Shown here: piece by piece, positions 20,274 through 27,950 of the stretch | Layout of the letters: each line of letters opens with the position of its first letter | Numbering within the stretch: position 1 is the first letter of the stretch | Assembly (NCBI GenBank): GCA_903825445.1 | Contig: CAIKAS010000341.1 | Location: 1-64,000 of the forward strand | Source: an uncultured Acidobacteriia bacterium | GTDB taxonomy: Bacteria > Acidobacteriota > Terriglobia > Bryobacterales > Bryobacteraceae | Reading direction: 5' to 3' | DNA: 64,000 nucleotides | Position numbers and translations under genes: made by a program | Notes under the pieces: generated by a model | Seen by the model: only the letters and a program-made list of their open reading frames with translations | Databases searched by the model: none | Told to the model about the DNA's origin: nothing

Positions 20274-20807
20274 CTACGACTTACGGCCGGAAAGAACGGC
20301 GATCACCTTTTCGGTGATTTGATCCACTAAGCCAGGCATAGCCGAATCCAACGCCACTGTGACCGCGGCACGCACCTGTTCGGCGTCGATCACCGCAACC
20401 GCCCGGGGTGCGACTGCCCCGGACCGTACTACCGGCGCCGCCTGTCGCTTGCGGCCGGTGACAAAACGGCCAATGGACTCCAGCAGCACACTCGCCTCGA
20501 ACGGCTTGCGCAGGATGCCATCGGCACGCACTCGATCCACTTCGGCTTCGTCGATCGGCTCCACGGGTCCCGCCGTCAGAATGACCGGTGGCCCACCGTG
20601 GCGCTTCACATAGTCGCATAGCTCCAGACCGGACACTTCCGGCATGGAGATATCGGCAATGATGAGATCGGGCTGAGCGTCTTCGAGGCGCAGCATGGCA
20701 ACCTTGCCGTCGCTGACGGTGATGACTTCGTGGCCTTCGTCGCGGAGAATCCGCTCACCCATACGCTGGGCGTGCGGGCTGTCATCCGCCAGAAGAATAC
20801 GGCTCAT
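20274..20807 (-). CDS. CheY-like response regulator with C-terminal helical tail
   Basis: 177 aa. The receiver domain is at 1-~118 with acidic pair Asp8/Asp9, phosphoacceptor Asp52 (IIADISMPEVSG), Thr78 and Lys101 in RKPFE, all in place for a working receiver. After an Ala/Pro-rich linker the tail (~140-177) is a predicted amphipathic helix (VDQITEKVIAVLSGR) with no DNA-binding domain, so output is probably by protein contact. The ATG overlaps the bamD stop by 4 nt (ATGA); the two are co-translated, which is unusual for a response regulator. No cognate kinase is adjacent. Confidence 0.88.
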   Translation of the reverse strand: MSRILLADDSPHAQRMGERILRDEGHEVITVSDGKVAMLRLEDAQPDLIIADISMPEVSGLELCDYVKRHGGPPVILTAGPVEPIDEAEVDRVRADGILRKPFEASVLLESIGRFVTGRKRQAAPVVRSGAVAPRAVAVIDAEQVRAAVTVALDSAMPGLVDQITEKVIAVLSGRKS

Positions 20808-22243
20808 TGCTGGGTAGCAGCCGGCACGTTGGTTGTTGTCGCGGCACCGGGAGGCGTGGCCGGAGGAGTGGCCACGGCAGGACTGGTTGCCGCAGCGGGG
20901 TTCTTAGCCCCCTTCTTCGCCGCTTCTTCTTCCTGTTTCTTCACCCTTTTTGCAGCGGCGTCCTGCTGTTTCTTAAGGTCGTCCAGCTGTTTCTTCGTAT
21001 AGGGGTGATTCGTGGGCAGAGGTACCTGCGAAGCCGCGGGCGTCGCCGTGGCTTCTGTGGAAGTGGAAAGCCCGTTCGAACCTACACTGGCCTTATGCTC
21101 GCCATCGCTGGCCGCCGCCGTCGACGAAAGCCTTGCATCGGCTTTCGAATCAAGCGCAGAGGTATTCCCAACCACTCCGATCCCAACATCAGAAACTCCC
21201 ACGCCGTTGGTAGTGCCCGGCGCCACCGAACCAGCCGCATCAAGCGGCACACTGACAGGAGCTTCCGGCTTAATGGCAGCCATAATAGGGGCACCCTGTT
21301 TCGCAGCGGCACCAACATCTGGTTTGCCCGTAACGATGCTCAGTGCCTGCGTGAACAGGCCATCATGTTTCACGTGTGCCATGTTGTACTTCATGCGGTT
21401 GTAAGCGTCCGCATCGGCTTCCGGAACGGGGCGTTTTAAATCCGTCAGGCGCGATTTGGCGGCCGCGACGTGCACACTCAGTGGATAGTCACGTACGATC
21501 TTCGTGAGTGACTCCGCTTCCTGATTCTCAAAACGGTCGCCCATCTTGCGGAAGGCGTCGGCATTCATCCATAACGCTTCGTCGCTCGCGCTGAATAGCG
21601 GGTACTGCTTGGTCACGAACGAAAAGCGCCCCTCGGCGGCCGGAAGACTACCCTTCTGGTAGTAATACAAGCCGTTCATAAATTCTTTCAGGGCCAGTAC
21701 TTCCTGAACTTCGCGCAGCTTCTGCTCGGCCAGTGGGCGGAACTTCGAATTTGGAAACTGCACCAGCGACTGGCGGCATTCGTCTTCGGCGCGCTGGGCC
21801 TCAGAGTTGTCGCGATCCGGCTTGGACATCTGCTTATAGTGGATCTCGCAGACCTTGTACTGAGATTCGGAGGCTTCTTCCATCTGTGGATAGAACAGGA
21901 TGAAATCTTTGTATTCGATTTCAGCCTGCGCCAGACCGTGGGCATCGCCCTCCCGGAACCAGCTGTCGGCGATGGCCAGTTTTGCCTTCGCCAGATATTC
22001 GCTGGTGTCGTAGGTATTGATCAGCGTGTTCAGCGTCAGACGGGCAGCCAGATAGTTGCCGTGTTCGATGTTGTTAATCGCGCGGTCGAACAGCACCTTA
22101 TCGGGCTGCATGGTGTCTTTCGAGATCGGCGTTTCGTACTTTTTCTTGTGGAAGATGGAAAAGCCGCACAAGAGATTGACCGAAACGATTGCGGTCGCGA
22201 TCGTAAACAGGGAACGGCGAAACGAAGGGTAACTTAGCTGCAT
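20804..22243 (-). CDS. bamD: BamD-like outer-membrane assembly protein with long C-terminal extension
   Basis: 479 aa, about twice the usual BamD length (~245). After a signal anchor (~11-30), residues ~45-270 hold TPR-like repeats with BamD features: FDRAINNIEHGNYLAARLTLNTLI, KAKLAIADSWFREG, YKDFILFYP, and YYYQKGSLPAAEGRFSFVTKQYP. Residues ~330-479 are an added Ala/Pro/Thr-rich region with a short Lys/Glu coiled coil (KKQLDDLKKQQDAAAKRVKK). The cysteine in LLCGFS does not match a standard lipobox, so lipidation is uncertain. It sits downstream of rsmB-rpe and overlaps the response regulator. Role: accessory lipoprotein of the BAM complex by homology; the role of the extension is unknown. Confidence 0.8.
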   Translation of the reverse strand: MQLSYPSFRRSLFTIATAIVSVNLLCGFSIFHKKKYETPISKDTMQPDKVLFDRAINNIEHGNYLAARLTLNTLINTYDTSEYLAKAKLAIADSWFREGDAHGLAQAEIEYKDFILFYPQMEEASESQYKVCEIHYKQMSKPDRDNSEAQRAEDECRQSLVQFPNSKFRPLAEQKLREVQEVLALKEFMNGLYYYQKGSLPAAEGRFSFVTKQYPLFSASDEALWMNADAFRKMGDRFENQEAESLTKIVRDYPLSVHVAAAKSRLTDLKRPVPEADADAYNRMKYNMAHVKHDGLFTQALSIVTGKPDVGAAAKQGAPIMAAIKPEAPVSVPLDAAGSVAPGTTNGVGVSDVGIGVVGNTSALDSKADARLSSTAAASDGEHKASVGSNGLSTSTEATATPAASQVPLPTNHPYTKKQLDDLKKQQDAAAKRVKKQEEEAAKKGAKNPAAATSPAVATPPATPPGAATTTNVPAATQQ

Positions 22244-22320
22244 CGGTGACTCTCTCTATTAGACCATTTCCATTTGCATTACGGGTACCAAAGCCCGCCA
22301 GCGACGGGTAGTTAATACAA

Positions 22321-22995
22321 TTAGACGCGAATCGACAATGCGCCGTCGGCGGCGTGCTGAAGATCCCTCACAGCTGTCGCGGAATCGGCACTGTGGAATA
22401 CGGAGGATCCAGCCACCAGCCAGTCACACCCGGCCTGCACTATGGACTCGATATTTTGCAGATTTACCCCGCCATCGATCTCGATTCGGAAAGGCAATCC
22501 ACGTTCGCGCCGAACATGATCGAGACGCTTTATCTTCTTGAGGGCATTAGGGATAAACTTCTGTCCACCGAACCCGGGGTTAACGCTCATGATGAGCACG
22601 TAATCAGCGACATCCAGAATGTCTTCAAGCACGCCCACCGGAGTCGCAGGGTTTAGAACCACTCCGGCCTTCGCGCCAAGAGACTGGATATTTCGAATCG
22701 TGCGGTCCAGATGGGTAGCAGCTTCGTAATGCACCGAGACCTGATCGGCACCAGCTTCGACGAACAGAGGCGCATATTTATCGGGGTCCGTGATCATCAG
22801 GTGAACGTCGAGGATGCTCTTCGTCACTTTGCGAATCGACTCCACGACCGGCGGGCCCAGCGTCATGTTGGGGACGAAATGACCGTCCATCACGTCCACG
22901 TGCAGCATGCCCGCGCCGCCGCGTTCCACGGAGGCGATTTCTTCGCCTAATCGCGCAAAATCAGCCGAAAGGATAGATGGCAGGATGTGTGGCAT
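22321..22995 (-). CDS. rpe: Ribulose-phosphate 3-epimerase
   Basis: 224 aa TIM-barrel enzyme interconverting ribulose 5-phosphate and xylulose 5-phosphate. Motifs: LPSILSADFARLG at the N-terminus, HVDVMDGHFVPN with metal ligands, DVHLM, MSVNPGFGGQ (phosphate-binding loop and active-site region) and IDGGV. The ATG at 22995 gives the normal family length; a frame extending to 23097 runs into rsmB. It is 19 nt downstream of rsmB and 77 nt upstream of bamD. It links functionally to gnd at the window's left edge and to pentose supply, though not physically. Confidence 0.95.
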   Translation of the reverse strand: MPHILPSILSADFARLGEEIASVERGGAGMLHVDVMDGHFVPNMTLGPPVVESIRKVTKSILDVHLMITDPDKYAPLFVEAGADQVSVHYEAATHLDRTIRNIQSLGAKAGVVLNPATPVGVLEDILDVADYVLIMSVNPGFGGQKFIPNALKKIKRLDHVRRERGLPFRIEIDGGVNLQNIESIVQAGCDWLVAGSSVFHSADSATAVRDLQHAADGALSIRV

Positions 22996-23014
22996 CGGAC
23001 CTGTTTCGATTATC

Positions 23015-24148
23015 CTACGGCTGGAGGACGGCGGCGAAGAAACCATCCCCGGCATCGCGTCCCGGAATCCGGTGCATGGTCTCGAGGACCTTCGCACCTG
23101 TGGCGGCTACTACGTCTTCGTTTTCTTCCTTTTCCAGTGAACAGGTCGAGTAAACCAAACGGCCACCGGGCGCCAACTGTCTCAAAGCGTTACGCAGAAT
23201 GGAAATCTGGCGCTCCTGGAGATCGGCGAAGTCTTCCGGTTCCAGTTTCCATTTGATCTCCGGATTCCTTGCCAGGGTACCTGTCCCGGAACAGGGAGCG
23301 TCGAGGAGGATCCGGTCGAACCTGCGGCTGAACGGCAGGAAATTACGCGCGTCCAGCACAACCACTGGGATACCCAGTTCCCGTAAGATCTTCGCGCGGC
23401 TCAGGTGCAGGTCGCAGGCGATCGCGCGTACCGGGGTTTCGAGAGCCTGCGCGGTCTTATTACCGGGCGAGGCGCAAAGATCCAGAAACGTCTGGCCTGG
23501 TTCGAGCTTCAACAGCGGAACAACCGCTTGCGCCGAAATATCCTGGAAACGAAACGGGCCGGGATCGCCGGTCGGCAGCAGGTAACAGCCGGCGATTTCG
23601 GTTGGCTCAGCACCGGCGGGCGGCTCGGCATCGCCAACCCGGATGTAGCGTTCGGGGATTTTCAGGCTGGCGCGCGCGATTTCGAGGGCGACATCACGAC
23701 CGAAGCGAGTGGTCCAGCGGTCCAACAGCCAGGCGGGAGTCGAGAGCGTTTCCGGCACTTCCACGGGTTTTCGCAGCGACTGCCGCAGCACCGCGTTTAC
23801 GAACGACGCGGCTGATGCGGTTCCGGCGCGGCGCGCCAACTCCACGGCATCGTTGACGACCGCATGAGACGGAACACGGTCCAGAAAGCGGATCTGATAG
23901 AACGCCATTTCGAGAGCGATCCAGACTTCCGGGTCGAGGCGATCGAGAGGCACCTTGGAATAGCGACGAATTACGTCGTCCAGTTCTCCGCGCCGTCTCA
24001 ACACCCCAAATACGATGTCGGAGGCAAGGCCTGCATCACGGGGATCCAGTTGCAGGGATTTCGCGGCCAAAGCCTCCGCAGACCACGCTCCACGGTCCAC
24101 CGCCAAAAGGGCTGCGAATGCGGCTTTGCGTGCAGGGGCGAGATTCAT
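23015..24148 (-). CDS. rsmB: 16S rRNA (cytosine-C5)-methyltransferase RsmB/Sun type
   Basis: 377 aa. The N-terminal NusB-like RNA-binding domain (~1-130: APARKAAFAALLAVDRGAWSAE, VNAVLR) is followed by a Rossmann methyltransferase: FLDLCASPGNKTAQ (SAM site), LLDAPCSGTGTLARNPEIKW (motif IV, first Cys) and YSTCSLEKEENE (motif VI, catalytic Cys). It methylates C967-equivalent in 16S rRNA. The start MNLAPARK at 24148 is chosen; the longer frame from 24256 would overlap the MBOAT gene and adds atypical residues. It heads the rsmB-rpe-bamD-regulator unit. Confidence 0.93.
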   Translation of the reverse strand: MNLAPARKAAFAALLAVDRGAWSAEALAAKSLQLDPRDAGLASDIVFGVLRRRGELDDVIRRYSKVPLDRLDPEVWIALEMAFYQIRFLDRVPSHAVVNDAVELARRAGTASAASFVNAVLRQSLRKPVEVPETLSTPAWLLDRWTTRFGRDVALEIARASLKIPERYIRVGDAEPPAGAEPTEIAGCYLLPTGDPGPFRFQDISAQAVVPLLKLEPGQTFLDLCASPGNKTAQALETPVRAIACDLHLSRAKILRELGIPVVVLDARNFLPFSRRFDRILLDAPCSGTGTLARNPEIKWKLEPEDFADLQERQISILRNALRQLAPGGRLVYSTCSLEKEENEDVVAATGAKVLETMHRIPGRDAGDGFFAAVLQP

Positions 24149-24200
24149 ACTTTTTCTATTGTCACAGTGGCTTGTAGGTGTCACAGCGGCTTGCGGGCGG

Positions 24201-25586
24201 CTAGAACTGGAAATAGACAAACGGAATCGATAAATCGGTGGCAGTGAACAACTCAATGACCAGCAGCGCCAGGACCGCGGCCGCCGTGCGAACCCAGACG
24301 TTGGCCTGTGCGAGTCTTGTGAGCCACCGCCAATGTTCTTCCGTCAGCGCAATCGCCAGGGTCAGGATAGCCAGACGCAGTTGCCAAGGCCCCAGCAAAG
24401 ACCTTCCTCGCGCCTCGCCCGTGAACAGTTGCCCAATGACGAACAGCGCCGCACTGAGGGTCTTCGCGCGAAAGAAGACCCAGCCGATGTTCACGAGCAG
24501 GAACGTCAGCACCGCCAAAGGAAGGCGCATCCAGCCCCGATGCACGCGTTTCCCCCACACCAACCGCTCCAGAGAGAGCAGCGCTCCGTGGTATCCGCCC
24601 CAGATGACAAAATTCCAACTGGCTCCGTGCCACAGCCCGCCGAGCAGCATGGTCAGCATGAGGTTCAGGCGAGTTCGCCACACACCCTTGCGGTTGCCGC
24701 CGAGCGAGATATAAACGTAATCGCGCAGCCATCCGGAGAGCGTCATGTGCCATCGACGCCAAAACTCGGTGATACTGGCCGCAAGATAGGGCCGCCGGAA
24801 GTTTTCCGGGAAATGAAAGCCCATGAGCAGTGCGACGCCGATCGCGATATCGGTGTAACCGGAGAAGTCAAAAAAGATCTGCAGCCCGAAAGCCACGGTA
24901 CCTGTCCACGCCGGCATAATCCCGGGCAGCGCGGACGGATTCGCAAAGTATCGGTCCGCCACCAGCGAGAACTGATCAGCACAGACCAGCTTCTTGATGT
25001 AGCCGGTCAGGATCATGGCGCAGGCGGACTGCCACTCTTCCGCCGTTGGCGCATTCCAGTGGAAATAATCGGCGAAGAACTCTTCCGCGCGCACGATGGG
25101 ACCGGCGACGAGCTGCGGAAAGAACGACACGAACAGGGCGTAATCCACATAACTGCGAATCGAGGGCTGTTTCTTTCTGTAAACGTCGATCACGTACGAC
25201 ATGCTCTGGAAGGTGTGAAAGCTGATTCCCAGCGGCAGAATAATCGCCAGCGGTTCCACATGCGTTCCCGGATTCACGAGAGCCATCCAGGTATCGCGCG
25301 CGAAATTCGCATACTTGAACCAGCCGAGTAACCCCAGATTCGCGCAAAGACTGATTACCAGCGCCGCATGTCGCCGCGCGCCTTCCCGGCTTTCAATCCA
25401 CAACGCGGCGGCGAAATCGATGGTGATCAGCAGGAGCAGGATGGCGACATAGCGCGGAATCCACGCCATGTAAAAGAACAGGCTGGCAGCCAGCAGCAAA
25501 TACCGCCGCGCCGGTTTAGGGAGCGCATAAAAAAGCGCAAGCACAACCACGAGAAAGGCACAAAAATTCAGCGAGGTGAAGAGCAT
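24201..25586 (-). CDS. MBOAT-family membrane O-acyltransferase (AlgI-like)
   Basis: 461 aa with about ten membrane segments. AlgI/DltB-like landmarks: N-terminal FYALPKPARRYLLLAASLFFYMAW, GISFHTFQSMSYVIDVYR, FFPQLVAGPIVRAEEF, FDFSGYTDIAIGVALLMGF, FWRRWHMTLSGWLRDYVYI with the conserved Trp/His region, and GGLWHGASWNFVIWGGYHG with the invariant histidine. It moves acyl (usually acetyl) groups across the membrane onto an extracellular polymer. The start lies 1 nt after the stop of the SGNH gene, so the two are a coupled pair, as in AlgI-AlgJ/AlgX or DltB-DltD systems. Acceptor polymer unknown. Confidence 0.93.
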   Translation of the reverse strand: MLFTSLNFCAFLVVVLALFYALPKPARRYLLLAASLFFYMAWIPRYVAILLLLITIDFAAALWIESREGARRHAALVISLCANLGLLGWFKYANFARDTWMALVNPGTHVEPLAIILPLGISFHTFQSMSYVIDVYRKKQPSIRSYVDYALFVSFFPQLVAGPIVRAEEFFADYFHWNAPTAEEWQSACAMILTGYIKKLVCADQFSLVADRYFANPSALPGIMPAWTGTVAFGLQIFFDFSGYTDIAIGVALLMGFHFPENFRRPYLAASITEFWRRWHMTLSGWLRDYVYISLGGNRKGVWRTRLNLMLTMLLGGLWHGASWNFVIWGGYHGALLSLERLVWGKRVHRGWMRLPLAVLTFLLVNIGWVFFRAKTLSAALFVIGQLFTGEARGRSLLGPWQLRLAILTLAIALTEEHWRWLTRLAQANVWVRTAAAVLALLVIELFTATDLSIPFVYFQF

Positions 25587-25587
25587 C

Positions 25588-26682
25588 TCAGCGTCCGCCT
25601 CTCGTTGTGATCGCTTCCACCCTGTCGGCGAGCCGCGCGCTGAAGAGTGGCCGCCCGTCCTTGTTCAGATGCAGGCCATCCGCGAATAACTCCGGCCGTT
25701 CCAGGTCCATGAAAGTATCTGGGGGGAGGACTGTAACCCTGGGCAGCCTGGCCGCGGTATCGACGAACCGTGCGGCCCGGCCAGGCGGCGCATTCGGATT
25801 CACCATCGGGGCCCGCGGCAATTGCAAAAAAATCAGCCGCGTTGGCGAGTCTTTATACAGGTCGAGAATTGCCCCGAGCCAGCGACGCCGGTATCGGGAC
25901 AGTACTCCCTTGTCTGGAATGGGCTCGGCCAACAGGAACCTCTCCACGCTCTCGCGATTGCGCTGTTTCACGCCATCAGGAAAGTGAATTACATGATTGT
26001 TCCAGTCAACCTCCATGCCGCGCAGGTTTTCTTCCATGCCCGCATAACCGCTTGTGTAGCCAAGCCCCTTCTCCAGCCAGTCATCGGCGTGGGCGATGCG
26101 CGCCATTGGGTCCGCCAGAAAGGCCTGGACATCGTTACGAAGTATCGTGCCCCGAAACAGGCAACCGAAGAAGACCCGAGTGCGTGTTGAAGTCTTCGTC
26201 ATCGACATCGCGAAATCGAAACAGTCCCCCAGACCAAGCCGCATAACCAGATAGTTCTGGTCCGTGGCTCGGTCTTCATAGTCCGCCCACCAGTCAGCAT
26301 CGGAATAGTCGTCGAGCGCCAGAACGATGGCGGCAAAACGGCGTCGCGTCGGATCGGCGTCCCTAATCGTGTAGTACCAGACACGCTGCGTTGCCCCGCC
26401 GATGCCGAGATTGCGAAAGTGGAGACGTTGATCAGTAGCACTGGCCGCAGTGCGCGAAGAAAAACCTTCGGCAATACGCGAGTCTCCGATCACCAAAACA
26501 TCGGGGACCTTTGGCTGCTTCGTATTCCTAAGCCAATACAAGGCGGATTCCAAACTGCCGGCCGAGGAATCAGGCTCCAGATAGTCGCCATACCATCCTG
26601 TGCGGAACAGAAGGCCGTCGGCGGCAAAGAATCCTGCCAACGTGAGAAGTACCCAAAGGGATCCCCGCGCGACGCCACTCAT
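25588..26682 (-). CDS. Membrane-anchored SGNH hydrolase-like partner of MBOAT
   Basis: 364 aa: an N-terminal signal anchor (~8-25) then an extracytoplasmic SGNH domain. Block I is VIGDSRIAEGFS with Ser68, and block V is DGLHLNKDG with Asp/His at ~335-338. AlgJ/AlgX/DltD-type proteins in this position transfer the acyl group from the MBOAT to the polymer. It precedes the MBOAT start by a single base, so one translation unit is likely. The intervening middle (~150-260) is family-specific and not recognised. No promoter was clear upstream beyond an AT-rich stretch at 26715-26725. Confidence 0.83.
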   Translation of the reverse strand: MSGVARGSLWVLLTLAGFFAADGLLFRTGWYGDYLEPDSSAGSLESALYWLRNTKQPKVPDVLVIGDSRIAEGFSSRTAASATDQRLHFRNLGIGGATQRVWYYTIRDADPTRRRFAAIVLALDDYSDADWWADYEDRATDQNYLVMRLGLGDCFDFAMSMTKTSTRTRVFFGCLFRGTILRNDVQAFLADPMARIAHADDWLEKGLGYTSGYAGMEENLRGMEVDWNNHVIHFPDGVKQRNRESVERFLLAEPIPDKGVLSRYRRRWLGAILDLYKDSPTRLIFLQLPRAPMVNPNAPPGRAARFVDTAARLPRVTVLPPDTFMDLERPELFADGLHLNKDGRPLFSARLADRVEAITTRGGR

Positions 26683-26779
26683 GCCTGTAATGACAGTCTC
26701 CGCATCAATCTTTCGATGATATAGCAGCGCGCCGGACTACGTCCCGCTTTTCGAGGCTATACTGGCGGTGACTGCAAAC

Positions 26780-27673
26780 ATGCCACAAATGTTCAAGCTC
26801 GGGGTTCTTCTGTTCGCGCCGGCTATTGCGTTCGCGCAGAATCCGGGCACCCCGAAGTTCGAAGTAGCTTCAGTGAAACCTGCGGGACCCGAGCATGAGC
26901 CGCCATATGTAGTCCGCGAAGGCCCCGGAACTGCCGATCCCGAACGCATCACTTACGAGCGGACTAACCTGTTGCGTCTCCTGACCATGGCTTACCGCCC
27001 CTTTGGCGGATATGATCCGGTCCATATGCTCGACTGGGACCAAATCATCGGACCAGCGTGGATTTCGACGCAGATCTATTCCATTGATGCCAGACTTCCT
27101 CCGGGCACGACCAAAGAGCAACTTCCACTCGTCTGGCGGGATTTTCTGGCGGAGCGTTTCCACCTTAAAACTCACGTCGAGCAAAGGGAATTCACTGTCT
27201 ACGAATTGACTGTGGTGAAAGGCGGACCGAAGTTCCGGCCGTCCGGCGATCCATCGTGGAAACTGCCGCCGGGTTTTCCCGTTCCGCGTGCGGGGGAGAC
27301 TCGTGCTTTGTCAGTCATGCTTCCGCGCGACACGTGCCAGACGTTTGTAAATAACTCGATGAACGACCTGATCCAGCAACTGGCTTGGCCACTGAGCGAT
27401 TGGTCGTCCAGCTCCTACGTCGGCTATCTGGCGATGGGGAAAGTCATCGACAAGACCGGCTTGACGGGCAAATATGACTTCGCGCTGGAATACGCGGGAC
27501 GGCATGGCCCTGGGGACACTCATTTGGCCCCGCTGCCCGACGGAGAGGCAGACACGGCACCCCCTCTGTTTGAGGCCGTGCGACAGCAACTCGGCCTGCA
27601 ACTTCGGGAAACGAAGATGAAACTGGACGTGTTAGTCGTCGACAGCGTGGACCGGAACCCAACCGATAACTAA
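26780..27673 (+). CDS. TIGR03435 family secreted protein
   Basis: About 297 aa with signal peptide (KLGVLLFAPAIAFAQ). Matches the acidobacterial TIGR03435 pattern throughout: FEVASVKPAG near the mature N-terminus, ITYERTNLLRLLTMAY, RFHLKTHVEQREFTVYELTVVKGGPK, a LAWPLSD segment, VIDKTGLTGKYDFALEY and a C-terminal VRQQLGLQLRETKMKLDVLVVDSVDRNPTDN-type ending. Function unknown; the family is strongly expanded in Solibacter-like genomes, which supports the taxonomic call. Start uncertain between GTG 26768, ATG 26780 and ATG 26789; a TATACT box at 26758-26763 implies a very short leader. Confidence 0.9.
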   Translation: MPQMFKLGVLLFAPAIAFAQNPGTPKFEVASVKPAGPEHEPPYVVREGPGTADPERITYERTNLLRLLTMAYRPFGGYDPVHMLDWDQIIGPAWISTQIYSIDARLPPGTTKEQLPLVWRDFLAERFHLKTHVEQREFTVYELTVVKGGPKFRPSGDPSWKLPPGFPVPRAGETRALSVMLPRDTCQTFVNNSMNDLIQQLAWPLSDWSSSSYVGYLAMGKVIDKTGLTGKYDFALEYAGRHGPGDTHLAPLPDGEADTAPPLFEAVRQQLGLQLRETKMKLDVLVVDSVDRNPTDN

Positions 27674-27714
27674 CTACCCCGGACTGGCCCACGATATAAT
27701 CGTCCTTCTGACCT

Positions 27715-27933
27715 ATGACGAAAGTTCAACGACATTTCCATTTGCAGCGCCCGATCGACGAACCGCTCATGGAGCAAATTGCGCTTGTCAATTCGATTTA
27801 CGGCATTGAGCGCGTGCGACTTGAGCCTTCGGGAAATTTGATGGTTGAGTACGATGCCACGCGTCTGAACACGGCGCAAATCGAGGGCGTTCTCGAACGG
27901 GCGGGCATTCCCGTGGCAGAAGTCGCGGCCTGA
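27715..27933 (+). CDS. Small HMA-like (ferredoxin-fold) protein without CxxC
   Basis: 72 aa. The pattern YGIERVRLEPSGNLMVEYDATRLNTAQIEGVLERAGIPV matches the beta-alpha-beta layout of heavy-metal-associated domains (strand, VEYD strand, helix, GIPV). The metal-binding CxxC is absent; it has no cysteine at all, so copper binding is unlikely. A TATAAT at 27695-27700 lies 14 nt before the ATG, implying an almost leaderless transcript. It stands alone between a TIGR03435 gene and the convergent oligopeptidase gene. Fold by resemblance; function unknown. Confidence 0.65.
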   Translation: MTKVQRHFHLQRPIDEPLMEQIALVNSIYGIERVRLEPSGNLMVEYDATRLNTAQIEGVLERAGIPVAEVAA

Positions 27934-27950
27934 TTTTTCGCTTCCGACAC

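Noticed and set aside
24333-25331. 332-codon plus-strand frame opposite the MBOAT gene
   Set aside because: Shadow of a membrane protein; the translated product is Gln/Arg/His-rich with no family signature.
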